From contig JBBECS010000019.1 of assembly GCA_040881685.1 (NCBI GenBank), forward strand, positions 26,156-90,155: a stretch of 64,000 nucleotides of DNA, in the 5' to 3' direction. The stretch comes from Acidimicrobiia bacterium. GTDB taxonomy: Bacteria; Actinomycetota; Acidimicrobiia; IMCC26256; PALSA-555. Shown in pieces: positions 44,634-52,213 of the stretch (positions are counted from its first letter, which is position 1; each line of letters opens with the position of its first letter). Under the pieces are notes generated by a model. It had not been told where the DNA came from. It was given only the letters and a program-made list of their open reading frames with translations, and ran no database searches. The position numbers and the translations under genes were made by a program.

Positions 44634-45923
44634 ATGCAGACTCACGAAGACCGGCTCACGGCTGCGTTAGCCCATATTGACGAGGATGAGCTGTGCGATC
44701 TCGCGCTCCAGCTCACTGCGATTCCGAGTCCTACGGGTGAAGAGGGTGAGGTCGGCGAGTTCATCGTCTCGTGGTTGCGCGCCGCAGGAGTCCATGCCTT
44801 CACGCAGGAGGTTGAAGACGGGCGTGTGAACGCGGTTGGAGTCGTTCCGGGCGAAGCAAGCGGCACCTCGTTGATGTTCAACGGACATCTCGATACCGGT
44901 GCGCCCATTCCTCATGAACTTGCTGCACCGGGGGTTGCAGGTCAGCCCGACGAGCTCATGGAGCCGCATCGGGAGGGCGGCATCCTGTACGGCACGGGGA
45001 TGGACAACATGCAGAGCGGGCTTGCGGCGATTATGGGTGCCGCCGTCGCATGCCACCGCAGCGGTGTGCAGTTGCACGGCGACGTCATCATTGCGGGTGT
45101 GTGTGGCGAAATGGGTGTCGCACCGATCGACCAATATCAAGGGCGTCGATACCGTGCGAAAGGCGTGGGTACTCGTCACCTGCTGACGCACGGTGTCGTG
45201 TCTGACTACGCGGTGGTGGCCGACGGGTCGCACTTCGGCCTGACCTGGGCCGAATGCGGTGTTGTGTACGCAAAGGTCTCGACGGCCGGCAGGCCGCTGT
45301 ACACGCCGTTTACGCGCCGGGCAATCGATGCGAAAGACAGCGACAACGCGATCATTCAGATGACCCAACTCATCGGCGAAATCGAAACATGGGCGATGGA
45401 GTTCGAGTCGCGCAATGTCTTTCGATTCGAAGCTGGTGAGATCCACCCGCGTGTGAGCATCGGAGCTATCTCGGGCGGTGTGCCGTTCAAGGTCGCGGTC
45501 GCACCGCTTGGGTGCAGCATCTACGTCGATATTCGGATGCCCCCCGGAATGCGGCCAATCGAGGCAATGCGCGAGTTCCGAGCGGTGGTTGACGTTGCGA
45601 GCGTTGACGCGAGAGTCGAGTTCTACGTCTCGCAGCAGGGCTACGTCGGTGAAGGTATCGAGCCCATCGCCGAGGCAATCGCCGACGCTCATGAACGCGT
45701 CACGGGTGCGACACTCAAGACCATTGCCCCAATGATGACGTCCATGTGGACGGACACCAACATCTATAACGAGGTCGGTATACCGGCAGTCAAGTTTGGA
45801 ATTGGCGCTGTCCTGGTTGAGCGCGATGGGCGTACGGAATTGATACCCCATACGACTAGCGTCGAAGACCTGCTCGCAGCTACACGGATCTATACCGCGA
45901 CAGCACTTCGCATGTGTGCATGA
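44634..45923 (+). CDS. M20 family metallo-hydrolase (ArgE/DapE/CPG2-like)
   Basis: This is a 429-residue di-zinc amidohydrolase that cleaves N-acyl, N-carbamoyl or peptide bonds. The first ligand is in FNGHLDTG, the bridging aspartate in GTGMDNMQSG, and the catalytic glutamate in GVCGEMG, where most relatives have a Glu-Glu pair, so one glutamate seems replaced. Further ligands are probably in ADGSHFG and the terminal LIPHTTS. A dimerisation domain lies between. It is 38 nt after the BMP-type gene and likely co-transcribed, suggesting it processes the imported ligand. Confidence 0.9.
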   Translation: MQTHEDRLTAALAHIDEDELCDLALQLTAIPSPTGEEGEVGEFIVSWLRAAGVHAFTQEVEDGRVNAVGVVPGEASGTSLMFNGHLDTGAPIPHELAAPGVAGQPDELMEPHREGGILYGTGMDNMQSGLAAIMGAAVACHRSGVQLHGDVIIAGVCGEMGVAPIDQYQGRRYRAKGVGTRHLLTHGVVSDYAVVADGSHFGLTWAECGVVYAKVSTAGRPLYTPFTRRAIDAKDSDNAIIQMTQLIGEIETWAMEFESRNVFRFEAGEIHPRVSIGAISGGVPFKVAVAPLGCSIYVDIRMPPGMRPIEAMREFRAVVDVASVDARVEFYVSQQGYVGEGIEPIAEAIADAHERVTGATLKTIAPMMTSMWTDTNIYNEVGIPAVKFGIGAVLVERDGRTELIPHTTSVEDLLAATRIYTATALRMCA

Positions 45924-46094
45924 AGGTCTGAGTCAGATTTGCGTCGCTCTGGCTCGACTGCACGGCACGACCGGACGTCCAGCTAAGGATGGAGGACGCG
46001 CGACCAGGTGCTGCGGTCGTGTCGCGGCGCGAATCAAGCCCGAGCAAGCGCTGCTCGATAGAGGCAAGGGTTGACGGTCCCACCATCTGGAACT

Positions 46095-47672
46095 TCAGGT
46101 TGGTGGTCTGGCCTGGTCCCGCAGCAGTCGGCGCAAGATCTTGCCCGAGGCTGATCTGGGCACCTTGTCAGTGAACGTGACCTTGGCGAGGCGTTTGAAG
46201 TGGGCGAGGCGGGTGGCGACGAACTCGGCGATGTCGTCTTCGGTGGCCGTGGTGGCCTCTTTGAGCACGACGAATGCGACGGGCACTTCGCCGGCAATGT
46301 CGTCTGGCTCGCCGATGACGGCGGCGTCGGCGACTGCGGGGTGGGTGAGCAGAACGGCCTCGAGTTCGGCTGGCGCTACCTGAAACCCCTTGTACTTGAT
46401 CATCTCTTTGAGACGGTCGATGACGTAGAGATAACCGTCATCGTCGACGTGGCCGATGTCACCCGTGTGCAACCAGCCGTGTTCGTCGATGGTGTCGGAG
46501 GTCGCTCGCGGGTTGTTGAGATACGCCGTCATCATTTGGGGACCGCGCATGCACACCTCACCGTCCTCCCCAACATGCATCGCGTCCCCGGTCACGGGAT
46601 CGACGACCTTGATCTCGCTGTTCGGTGCGGTGACTCCGACTGAGCCGGGTTTGGAGCTTCGATTTGGCCCCAGATGTGTTCCGGGCGCCATTTCGGTCAT
46701 GCCGTAGCCCTGGACCACCTCGCAGCCGAGACGCGCCGACGCTTCACCGGCGAGGCCAGGCGACAGTGGTGCCGCGCCCGAGAACACCTGCTCAAGACCT
46801 GATAGGTCGAATTTGTCGACGATCGGATCCTTGGCGAGTGCCGCCACGATCGGTGGCGCGACGAAGGCCCGTGTCACAGCGAAGTCCTGGAGTAACTGGA
46901 GGTACGGCTGCAAGGCGAAGCGAGGCATCGTGATCACGGTGGCGCCGGCGGTGATGGGCGCGTTCATGAGCACCTGGATGCCGAAGATGTGGAAGAACGG
47001 GAGAACGGCAGCGATCTTCTCGTCAGCACGCAGCGCGAACGGAGCGAGCGTCTGCATCACTCCTGCGACCAGCGCGCGGTGGCTGAGCACGACGCCCTTG
47101 GCTAGGCCGGTAGTCCCGGACGAGTAGGGGATGGCGAACGGCGCGTCGAAGGGCACGTCCACCGGCTCGGACACCGGATCGGCGAACAAGGCCACCAATC
47201 GCGGGATGCCGTCGATCGCCGCGTCGCCGATCACGTAGGTGCTCTGCACCGAGGTGCCGGCGGAGGCGGCAAGTGCCGTGTCCAAGCAGTCGGCGTCGGT
47301 GACGAGGATGCGGGGCCCGGCGTCTTCTAGCTGATGACGAACCTCGGCCTCGGTGTAGGTCGGGTTGATGGTGGTGACCACCCCGCCAGCGAAACCCACC
47401 CCGTGGAACACGACCGCGTACTCGGGAGAATTCGGCGCCATGATCGCCACGACGTCGCCCGGCGCGAACGCGTGCGCGACGAGCCCGCCAGCGAGGCGCC
47501 GCACTGCGTCATCCAGTTCTCCGTAGGTGAGCACGCGCCCGGTTACACCTTCGATGAGCGCCGCCTTGTCCGGGACGTCGGCCGCTCGCCGAAGCACCAG
47601 CTCGGGCAGCAAGACATCGGGGATCTCGACGTCAGGAAGTGGGCTCCTGTGGATCACATCCCTCCCGGTCAT
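46095..47672 (-). CDS. AMP-forming acyl-CoA synthetase (4-coumarate-CoA ligase-like)
   Basis: This 525-residue ligase activates an aromatic or medium-chain acid. The P-loop is PYSSGTTGLAKGVVLS, with LPFFHIFGIQ, GYGMTEMAPG, HTGDIGHVDDDG, the YKGFQVAPAELE hinge and the catalytic lysine in RSASGKILRR. These motifs are those of the 4-coumarate-CoA ligase/luciferase group. It is convergent with the M20 gene across 171 nt in which I see no gene, and divergent from the EamA gene. Substrate unknown. Confidence 0.92.
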   Translation of the reverse strand: MTGRDVIHRSPLPDVEIPDVLLPELVLRRAADVPDKAALIEGVTGRVLTYGELDDAVRRLAGGLVAHAFAPGDVVAIMAPNSPEYAVVFHGVGFAGGVVTTINPTYTEAEVRHQLEDAGPRILVTDADCLDTALAASAGTSVQSTYVIGDAAIDGIPRLVALFADPVSEPVDVPFDAPFAIPYSSGTTGLAKGVVLSHRALVAGVMQTLAPFALRADEKIAAVLPFFHIFGIQVLMNAPITAGATVITMPRFALQPYLQLLQDFAVTRAFVAPPIVAALAKDPIVDKFDLSGLEQVFSGAAPLSPGLAGEASARLGCEVVQGYGMTEMAPGTHLGPNRSSKPGSVGVTAPNSEIKVVDPVTGDAMHVGEDGEVCMRGPQMMTAYLNNPRATSDTIDEHGWLHTGDIGHVDDDGYLYVIDRLKEMIKYKGFQVAPAELEAVLLTHPAVADAAVIGEPDDIAGEVPVAFVVLKEATTATEDDIAEFVATRLAHFKRLAKVTFTDKVPRSASGKILRRLLRDQARPPT

Positions 47673-47757
47673 CCGTGCCTGTTTCTAGAGGATCGCGCTC
47701 CCGTCCTTACGCGTGCAGATTGCAGTCCGGCGGTGGTGCCAAGATCCAAATGTGAGA

Positions 47758-48684
47758 ATGCGTCGGCGAGCGTTGGTAGCGATGACCATCGCGGTGATCG
47801 CGTATTCAGCATCGTCGTTGCTCGTCCGCGCGGGACGAGCAGAACCGGTTGTGTTCAATGCCTGGCGCTTGTGGTTCGCGGTTCCGCCGCTTGCAGCGAT
47901 TGTCGTGTGGCGCCAACGCCGGCGCCCGGAGTTGGAGCTCTGGCCGGCAGAAATATCAAGGGGTCGCGTGTTCGCGTTGCTAGTGGGCGGCGGCGCGCTC
48001 TTCGCCGCTGGTGCCTCCGTAGCGTTCGTTGCGATCGACCGGACCCGCCTCCTAAACGTCACGCTGATCACCTCACTTCAACCGGTGGTGGTCGTCGCGT
48101 TTGCTGTCATCGCACTCGGCGAGCGTCTGAGCGCGAAGCGCGCTGCCGCTGCCAGCGCGGCGGTGCTCGGAACCCTCGCCGTGGCGGCTGCTGGATCAAG
48201 CAATGGCACCTGGACTCTCGAGGGCGACTTGATCGCGGTCGGTGCGCTCATGCTGTACGCCGGTTGGTTCCTCTATGGCCGGGTCTTGCGAGCCCGGTTC
48301 TCGATGGATCCGATTGCATTAATGCTGGGGGTCCTAGCTCCTGCAGCGGCCTTGCTCACGCCAGTGGCGCTGCTGATGCACGGCAATCTCCACATGAACG
48401 GGCGTGGGTTCGCGTTCGCGGCCTACACCATGGTCGCAGGCACGACGGCACACGTCCTGGTGGTCTGGACGCATCCCTATCTTCCTGCGGTTGTCTCGGC
48501 GCCCTTGCTCCTCGCACAGCCTCCGATCGTCGCGGTTGCGGCTTGGCTCTGGTTCGGCGAGGAACTCGGCGCAGTCGAAATCGTTGGATCGACGATTGTT
48601 ATCGCGACCCTCGTCTTCGTGGTCCGTACACCCGCTGCGGAACTTGTCGAGGGGACTACTGCTGATCCAGTAGCGCCCACCTAG
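47758..48684 (+). CDS. EamA family transporter (DMT superfamily)
   Basis: This inner-membrane protein of about 308 residues with ten predicted helices in two EamA repeats exports metabolites or amino acids. The first repeat starts MTIAVIAYSASSLLVRAGRA and ends LQPVVVVAFAVIALGERLS. The second runs from GDLIAVGALMLYAGWFLYGR to PPIVAVAAWLWFGEELG; both end in the GE(R/E)L motif. The ATG at 47758 is preferred; GTG at 47752 or 47713 are options. It may export a catabolic intermediate or product of the surrounding pathway. Confidence 0.88.
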   Translation: MRRRALVAMTIAVIAYSASSLLVRAGRAEPVVFNAWRLWFAVPPLAAIVVWRQRRRPELELWPAEISRGRVFALLVGGGALFAAGASVAFVAIDRTRLLNVTLITSLQPVVVVAFAVIALGERLSAKRAAAASAAVLGTLAVAAAGSSNGTWTLEGDLIAVGALMLYAGWFLYGRVLRARFSMDPIALMLGVLAPAAALLTPVALLMHGNLHMNGRGFAFAAYTMVAGTTAHVLVVWTHPYLPAVVSAPLLLAQPPIVAVAAWLWFGEELGAVEIVGSTIVIATLVFVVRTPAAELVEGTTADPVAPT

Positions 48685-48708
48685 ATCGCGACCATCCCGG
48701 TCCGAGAA

Positions 48709-49359
48709 TTACCGGTGAGATGCGCTAGCGATGCGGGCGAGGACATCGCCAGACTCTGCGACCTCGCCAAAGAATGTCGAGACCATGGTCAGCACGTACC
48801 GGTGCACGGAGTCCTCATCGAAGGCGCCCCACCCACGATCAGCTAGGGGAGCGGGGCCAGTCGCATCTGAGAGGTAGATGACCTCGAAGTCCCGGTAGAA
48901 CGCGTCGCGGATGGTGGACTCGCAACAGACGTTGCCAGCAACCCCCGCAACGATCAGGAGAGTGACCCCCAGGCCGCGCAAGAGCACCTCAAGGTCCGTT
49001 CCAAAGAAGGCACTGAATCGTCGCTTCGTGATGATGTGGTCAGTCGGTTCCACTTCGAGTGTTGGATAGAGCTCGACGCCGGGCGTGCTCTCACGCAGGG
49101 CCTGGCCACTTGCCGTCACAGGATGTAGCACTCCCACACGCCCGATATCGCTGCCGTCGGCACGATGAGCCTGTGCGGTGAAGATGACAGGGATCCCCTG
49201 CGCGCGACATACCGTGGAGACGCGGTTGATGGTCTCGACGGCTTCGCGCCCGATGGCATTCTCGTAGGGAGCACCGGGCGCAAGGAAGTCCCGCTGCATG
49301 TCAACAACGAGAAAGGCCGTGGACTCTGGCTGAATCTCGAACGTGGTCGGAACGAACAC
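48709..49359 (-). CDS. isochorismatase-like cysteine hydrolase
   Basis: This is a 216-residue cysteine hydrolase of the isochorismatase superfamily, which includes N-carbamoylsarcosine amidase, ureidoacrylate amidohydrolase and nicotinamidase. The catalytic triad is visible: Asp in VVDMQRDF, Lys in IITKRRFSAF and Cys in NVCCESTIRDA. The cis-peptide motif before the cysteine reads VAGNVC. Conservation points to an amidase or ureidase rather than isochorismate cleavage. It is the last gene of a three-gene minus operon with MaoC and a B12 subunit. Confidence 0.9.
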   Translation of the reverse strand: MFVPTTFEIQPESTAFLVVDMQRDFLAPGAPYENAIGREAVETINRVSTVCRAQGIPVIFTAQAHRADGSDIGRVGVLHPVTASGQALRESTPGVELYPTLEVEPTDHIITKRRFSAFFGTDLEVLLRGLGVTLLIVAGVAGNVCCESTIRDAFYRDFEVIYLSDATGPAPLADRGWGAFDEDSVHRYVLTMVSTFFGEVAESGDVLARIASASHR

Positions 49360-49371
49360 TGGTGTCAGGTT

Positions 49372-49848
49372 CTAGCTGAGATAGCGGATCACCATCTCAG
49401 CGACGCAGGCCGGTCTCTCGCTGCCGTCGATGTCGAAGGTCATGCCAAGGGCGACCTGAACGCCTCCATCCATCGCCTCGGCAGCATTGAGCCGGATGCT
49501 CAACCGAACCCTTGAACCCGAAGGCACCGGTGCAGGGAAGCGCACCTTGTTGAGGCCGTAGTTCACGACGGACGTCGCATCAGGAACCTGCAAGACCTCG
49601 GCGAGGAGCCAGGGACATAGCGACAGCGTGAAGAACCCGTGAGCGATGGTGGTTCCGAACGGACCGTCTTTGGCCGCGATGGGATCGACATGGATCCATT
49701 GGTGGTCCCGGGTCGCGTCAGCGAAGAGATCGATGTCGCGTTGCTCAATCGTCACCCACTCGGAAGAGCCAAGATCCTTGCCGACCAGTCCCGGCAGCTC
49801 ACTCACCTTCGGCGTCGACGCCGGCGCTTGTCGGGTGTGGTCGGTCAT
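49372..49848 (-). CDS. MaoC-like enoyl-CoA hydratase
   Basis: This is a 158-residue hot-dog (R)-specific hydratase. The catalytic region reads FADATRDHQWIHVD, where the family Asp and His are in DATRDHQWIH, followed by GTTIAHGFFTLSL and GLNKVRFPAPVPSGSRVR. This layout is that of the PhaJ-like/UPF MaoC group. It ends 12 nt before the isochorismatase-like gene and starts 32 nt after the B12 gene. It would add water to an enoyl-CoA produced in the same pathway. Confidence 0.9.
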   Translation of the reverse strand: MTDHTRQAPASTPKVSELPGLVGKDLGSSEWVTIEQRDIDLFADATRDHQWIHVDPIAAKDGPFGTTIAHGFFTLSLCPWLLAEVLQVPDATSVVNYGLNKVRFPAPVPSGSRVRLSIRLNAAEAMDGGVQVALGMTFDIDGSERPACVAEMVIRYLS

Positions 49849-49880
49849 GAACGCAGCTCCTCAAGTGGAATAGGGCGAGA

Positions 49881-50297
49881 TCAGCTCTTGCGCTCGGTGC
49901 GACCCGCAGCAGCACACTCGACGATTTCATCCAACGCGCTGCCGGTCGGAAAGACCGAATAGCCGAGCTCTGTGAGCGTTTGAACATCGTCTTGCGGGAT
50001 CACTCCACCGACAAGCAGCGCAACGTCTTGCCGGCCAGCAGCTCTCAGGCCCTCGGCCAAGCGCGTGCAGTAGTCGATGTGCGCGCCGGAAAGGATTGAC
50101 AGGCCGACAACATCGACGTCTTCGTCGAGGATCGTCGCGGTGATTGCATCAACAGATTGGTGGCGCCCGGTGTAAATCACTTCGAAACCGGCGTCGCGCA
50201 ACGCTCGCGTGACTACCTTGGCCCCGCGGTCGTGCCCGTCGAGACCAGGCTTCGCGATGAGAACTCGCACCGGGTGCTGATTCACCACGGCACGCAT
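49881..50297 (-). CDS. cobalamin B12-binding small subunit of an acyl-CoA mutase
   Basis: This is a 138-residue stand-alone B12-binding domain. The base-off/His-on motif DGHDRG has the cobalt ligand His22; GLSILSGAH and the GGVIP loop complete the cobalamin site. The length matches small subunits such as IcmB/HcmB, which pair with separate catalytic subunits. No mutase large subunit is adjacent on this strand; the nearest is 58460-60106. The ATG at 50297 (MRAVVNQHPVRVL) is chosen. It heads the minus operon and is divergent from the SDR gene over 72 nt. Confidence 0.9.
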   Translation of the reverse strand: MRAVVNQHPVRVLIAKPGLDGHDRGAKVVTRALRDAGFEVIYTGRHQSVDAITATILDEDVDVVGLSILSGAHIDYCTRLAEGLRAAGRQDVALLVGGVIPQDDVQTLTELGYSVFPTGSALDEIVECAAAGRTERKS

Positions 50298-50369
50298 CGT
50301 AGGTCGCAATATGCCGTCTTGTCGACGGTCGTCAGAATGTGGCAAGATCCCAGGCTCGGAGGGGGTTCC

Positions 50370-51116
50370 ATGCCGCTGAAGTTGGCTACATCACGCGTGC
50401 TCGTGACCGGGGGCGCACGGGGAATCGGTGAGGCGATTGCCCGCCGGCTCGCCACTGAAGGGGCGGCCGTGGCGATCCTGGACCTCGACGCGGATGCCGC
50501 CGCCGCCACCGCGTCGCAGATCGCAGGCACAACTGGTCAGGTCGTGGGATTCGGTTGCGACGTGTCGAATCGATCCCAGGTAGCCGAGGTGGTGCCCGCC
50601 GCCGCGGAGTCGCTCGGTGGCCTCGATGGCTTGATCACCAACGCAGGCGTTGCGCGAGACGGTTTCTTGCACAAGCTCGACGACGACGCGTGGGACACAG
50701 TCATCGCGGTCCACCTCACAGGCACGTTCGCGTGTCTGCGCGCTGCGAGCCCGTGGCTGCGCGCCGACGGCCCCGGACGTGTCGTGTGCATCTCGTCGAT
50801 CTCGGCCGCGATGGGCAACTTGGGGCAATCGAACTACACCGCGGCTAAGGGTGGCATCCTCTCGCTGGTGAAAACGGCCGCGCTCGAGCTTGCGCGCTTT
50901 CAGACCACCGTCAATGCCATTCGCCCGGGCTTCATCGACACCGCGATGACCCAAGCTGTCCCTCCTGATCTCCGCCAGAAGCTGATCGATGACATCCCGC
51001 TGGGCCGATCGGGCGAACCAGGGGACGTCGCTGGCGCCGTGGCATTCCTTTGCAGCGAAGACGCGTCGTACATGACGGGAGCCGTGCTGGACATCAACGG
51101 CGGGGCTTACATGTGA
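50370..51116 (+). CDS. SDR family oxidoreductase (FabG-like)
   Basis: This 248-residue classical SDR resembles 3-oxoacyl-ACP reductases and 3-hydroxyacyl-CoA dehydrogenases. It has TGGARGIGEA near residue 12, a DLDADA strand end that favours NAD(H), the ITNAGVA motif, the catalytic SSISA serine and YTAAK, and ends in the FabG-like LDINGGAYM. A good SD (GGAGG, spacer 7) fixes the ATG at 50370. It starts the plus-strand catabolic run and overlaps the next gene by 4 nt. Confidence 0.92.
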   Translation: MPLKLATSRVLVTGGARGIGEAIARRLATEGAAVAILDLDADAAAATASQIAGTTGQVVGFGCDVSNRSQVAEVVPAAAESLGGLDGLITNAGVARDGFLHKLDDDAWDTVIAVHLTGTFACLRAASPWLRADGPGRVVCISSISAAMGNLGQSNYTAAKGGILSLVKTAALELARFQTTVNAIRPGFIDTAMTQAVPPDLRQKLIDDIPLGRSGEPGDVAGAVAFLCSEDASYMTGAVLDINGGAYM

Positions 51117-52165
51117 GAGCGTCGCCTCCCATCCGCGAACGCTCGCAGCCGCGCTTTGGGGTCAACTTGAACAACCGTGAGCCTCTGCTCGCTCCGGGTT
51201 ACGACCTCAATGCCCTCTTGGCACTCGCAGAACAGGTCGAGGAATTGGGTTTCGATGCAGTGTTCGTGGGCGACAGCCTGTTCTCCAAGCCTCGATTCGA
51301 GGCATTGACACTCCTCGGTGCGCTCAGCCAGCGGACCTCGCGGGTGCAGCTCGGGACTTCAGCGCTCGTCGCGTCGCTGCGTGATCCTCTGTACCTCGCA
51401 CTGCAATGGGCGACGCTGGACCACCTCTCGAATGGGCGAATGATCCTCGGTGCAGGTGCTGGGAATGCCGAACCCCGGGTGAAGTTGGAGTTCGCCTCGC
51501 TCGGTCTCGAATTCGGCAAGCGAATGTCCCGGCTGGAGGAGTGCCTGCACGTCCTCAAGACCATCTGGAGCTCCGGATCGGTCACCTTCCACGGCAAGCA
51601 TTTCCAGTACGACGACGTGTCGTTCTACTCGGGTACCGAGCTAGCCCCTTTCACAGCGAAGCAGGGATCACCACCGATCTGGGTTGTCTCAAACCCGAAC
51701 ATCATGAACCCGGCGGGTGAACAACAGGTCGCCAACGCGTGCCGTCGAATCCTCACGTACGGCGATGGGTGGCTCACTTGTTGTCGAGCGGGTCACCCCG
51801 AAGAATTGGAACAGCAACTCGAGATGCTTGTACAGACGGCATCCGAGAGCGACATCAATCTCGACGAGTTCGATGTCGCCTATCAGGTCACTCTGACGTT
51901 GGCGGACACCACCGATGCTGCTCACGCAATGCAACGGGAGTACATCGACAGCTACTACCCCGAGCTCCGAGAGCACGTGAACTTGGTCGATTGGGGACCC
52001 GTCGGCTCGCCAGACGAAGTGACCGCGTGGTTTGATCGCTTTCTCGACGCTGGCGTCACCTACTTCGTGTGTCGGTTCGGTGCGATCGACCAGTTTGATC
52101 AAGTGAGTCGATTTACCCAGAGTGTGCTCCCGAAATTTCGCGGTGCGCAATCAACCGTGTCATGA
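51113..52165 (+). CDS. LLM class flavin-dependent oxidoreductase
   Basis: This is a 350-residue luciferase-like TIM-barrel oxidoreductase using FMN or F420. It begins PRFGVNLNNREPLLAPGYDL and has LGFDAVFVGDSLFSKPRFEA, then a RVQLGTSALVASLRDPLYLA strand-helix and LSNGRMILGAGAGN. Both F420-dependent reductases and FMN monooxygenases have this layout. The GTG at 51113 overlaps the SDR stop (GTGA), implying coupling. It may hydroxylate or reduce the pathway substrate. Confidence 0.9.
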   Translation: MRASPPIRERSQPRFGVNLNNREPLLAPGYDLNALLALAEQVEELGFDAVFVGDSLFSKPRFEALTLLGALSQRTSRVQLGTSALVASLRDPLYLALQWATLDHLSNGRMILGAGAGNAEPRVKLEFASLGLEFGKRMSRLEECLHVLKTIWSSGSVTFHGKHFQYDDVSFYSGTELAPFTAKQGSPPIWVVSNPNIMNPAGEQQVANACRRILTYGDGWLTCCRAGHPEELEQQLEMLVQTASESDINLDEFDVAYQVTLTLADTTDAAHAMQREYIDSYYPELREHVNLVDWGPVGSPDEVTAWFDRFLDAGVTYFVCRFGAIDQFDQVSRFTQSVLPKFRGAQSTVS

Positions 52166-52213
52166 CCGAGGTGAAGATCGGGCACCCCCAACGGGCGCAT
52201 CGTGAGGAGAGGC

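Noticed and set aside
46080-46106. Hairpin at the end of the 46095-47672 ligase gene
   Set aside because: The stem is interrupted and spans the stop codon, and there is no T-run; too weak to call a terminator.
50298-50369. Possible cobalamin riboswitch controlling the B12-subunit genes
   Set aside because: The 72-nt gap is far too short for a cobalamin riboswitch and I see no B12-box-like sequence.
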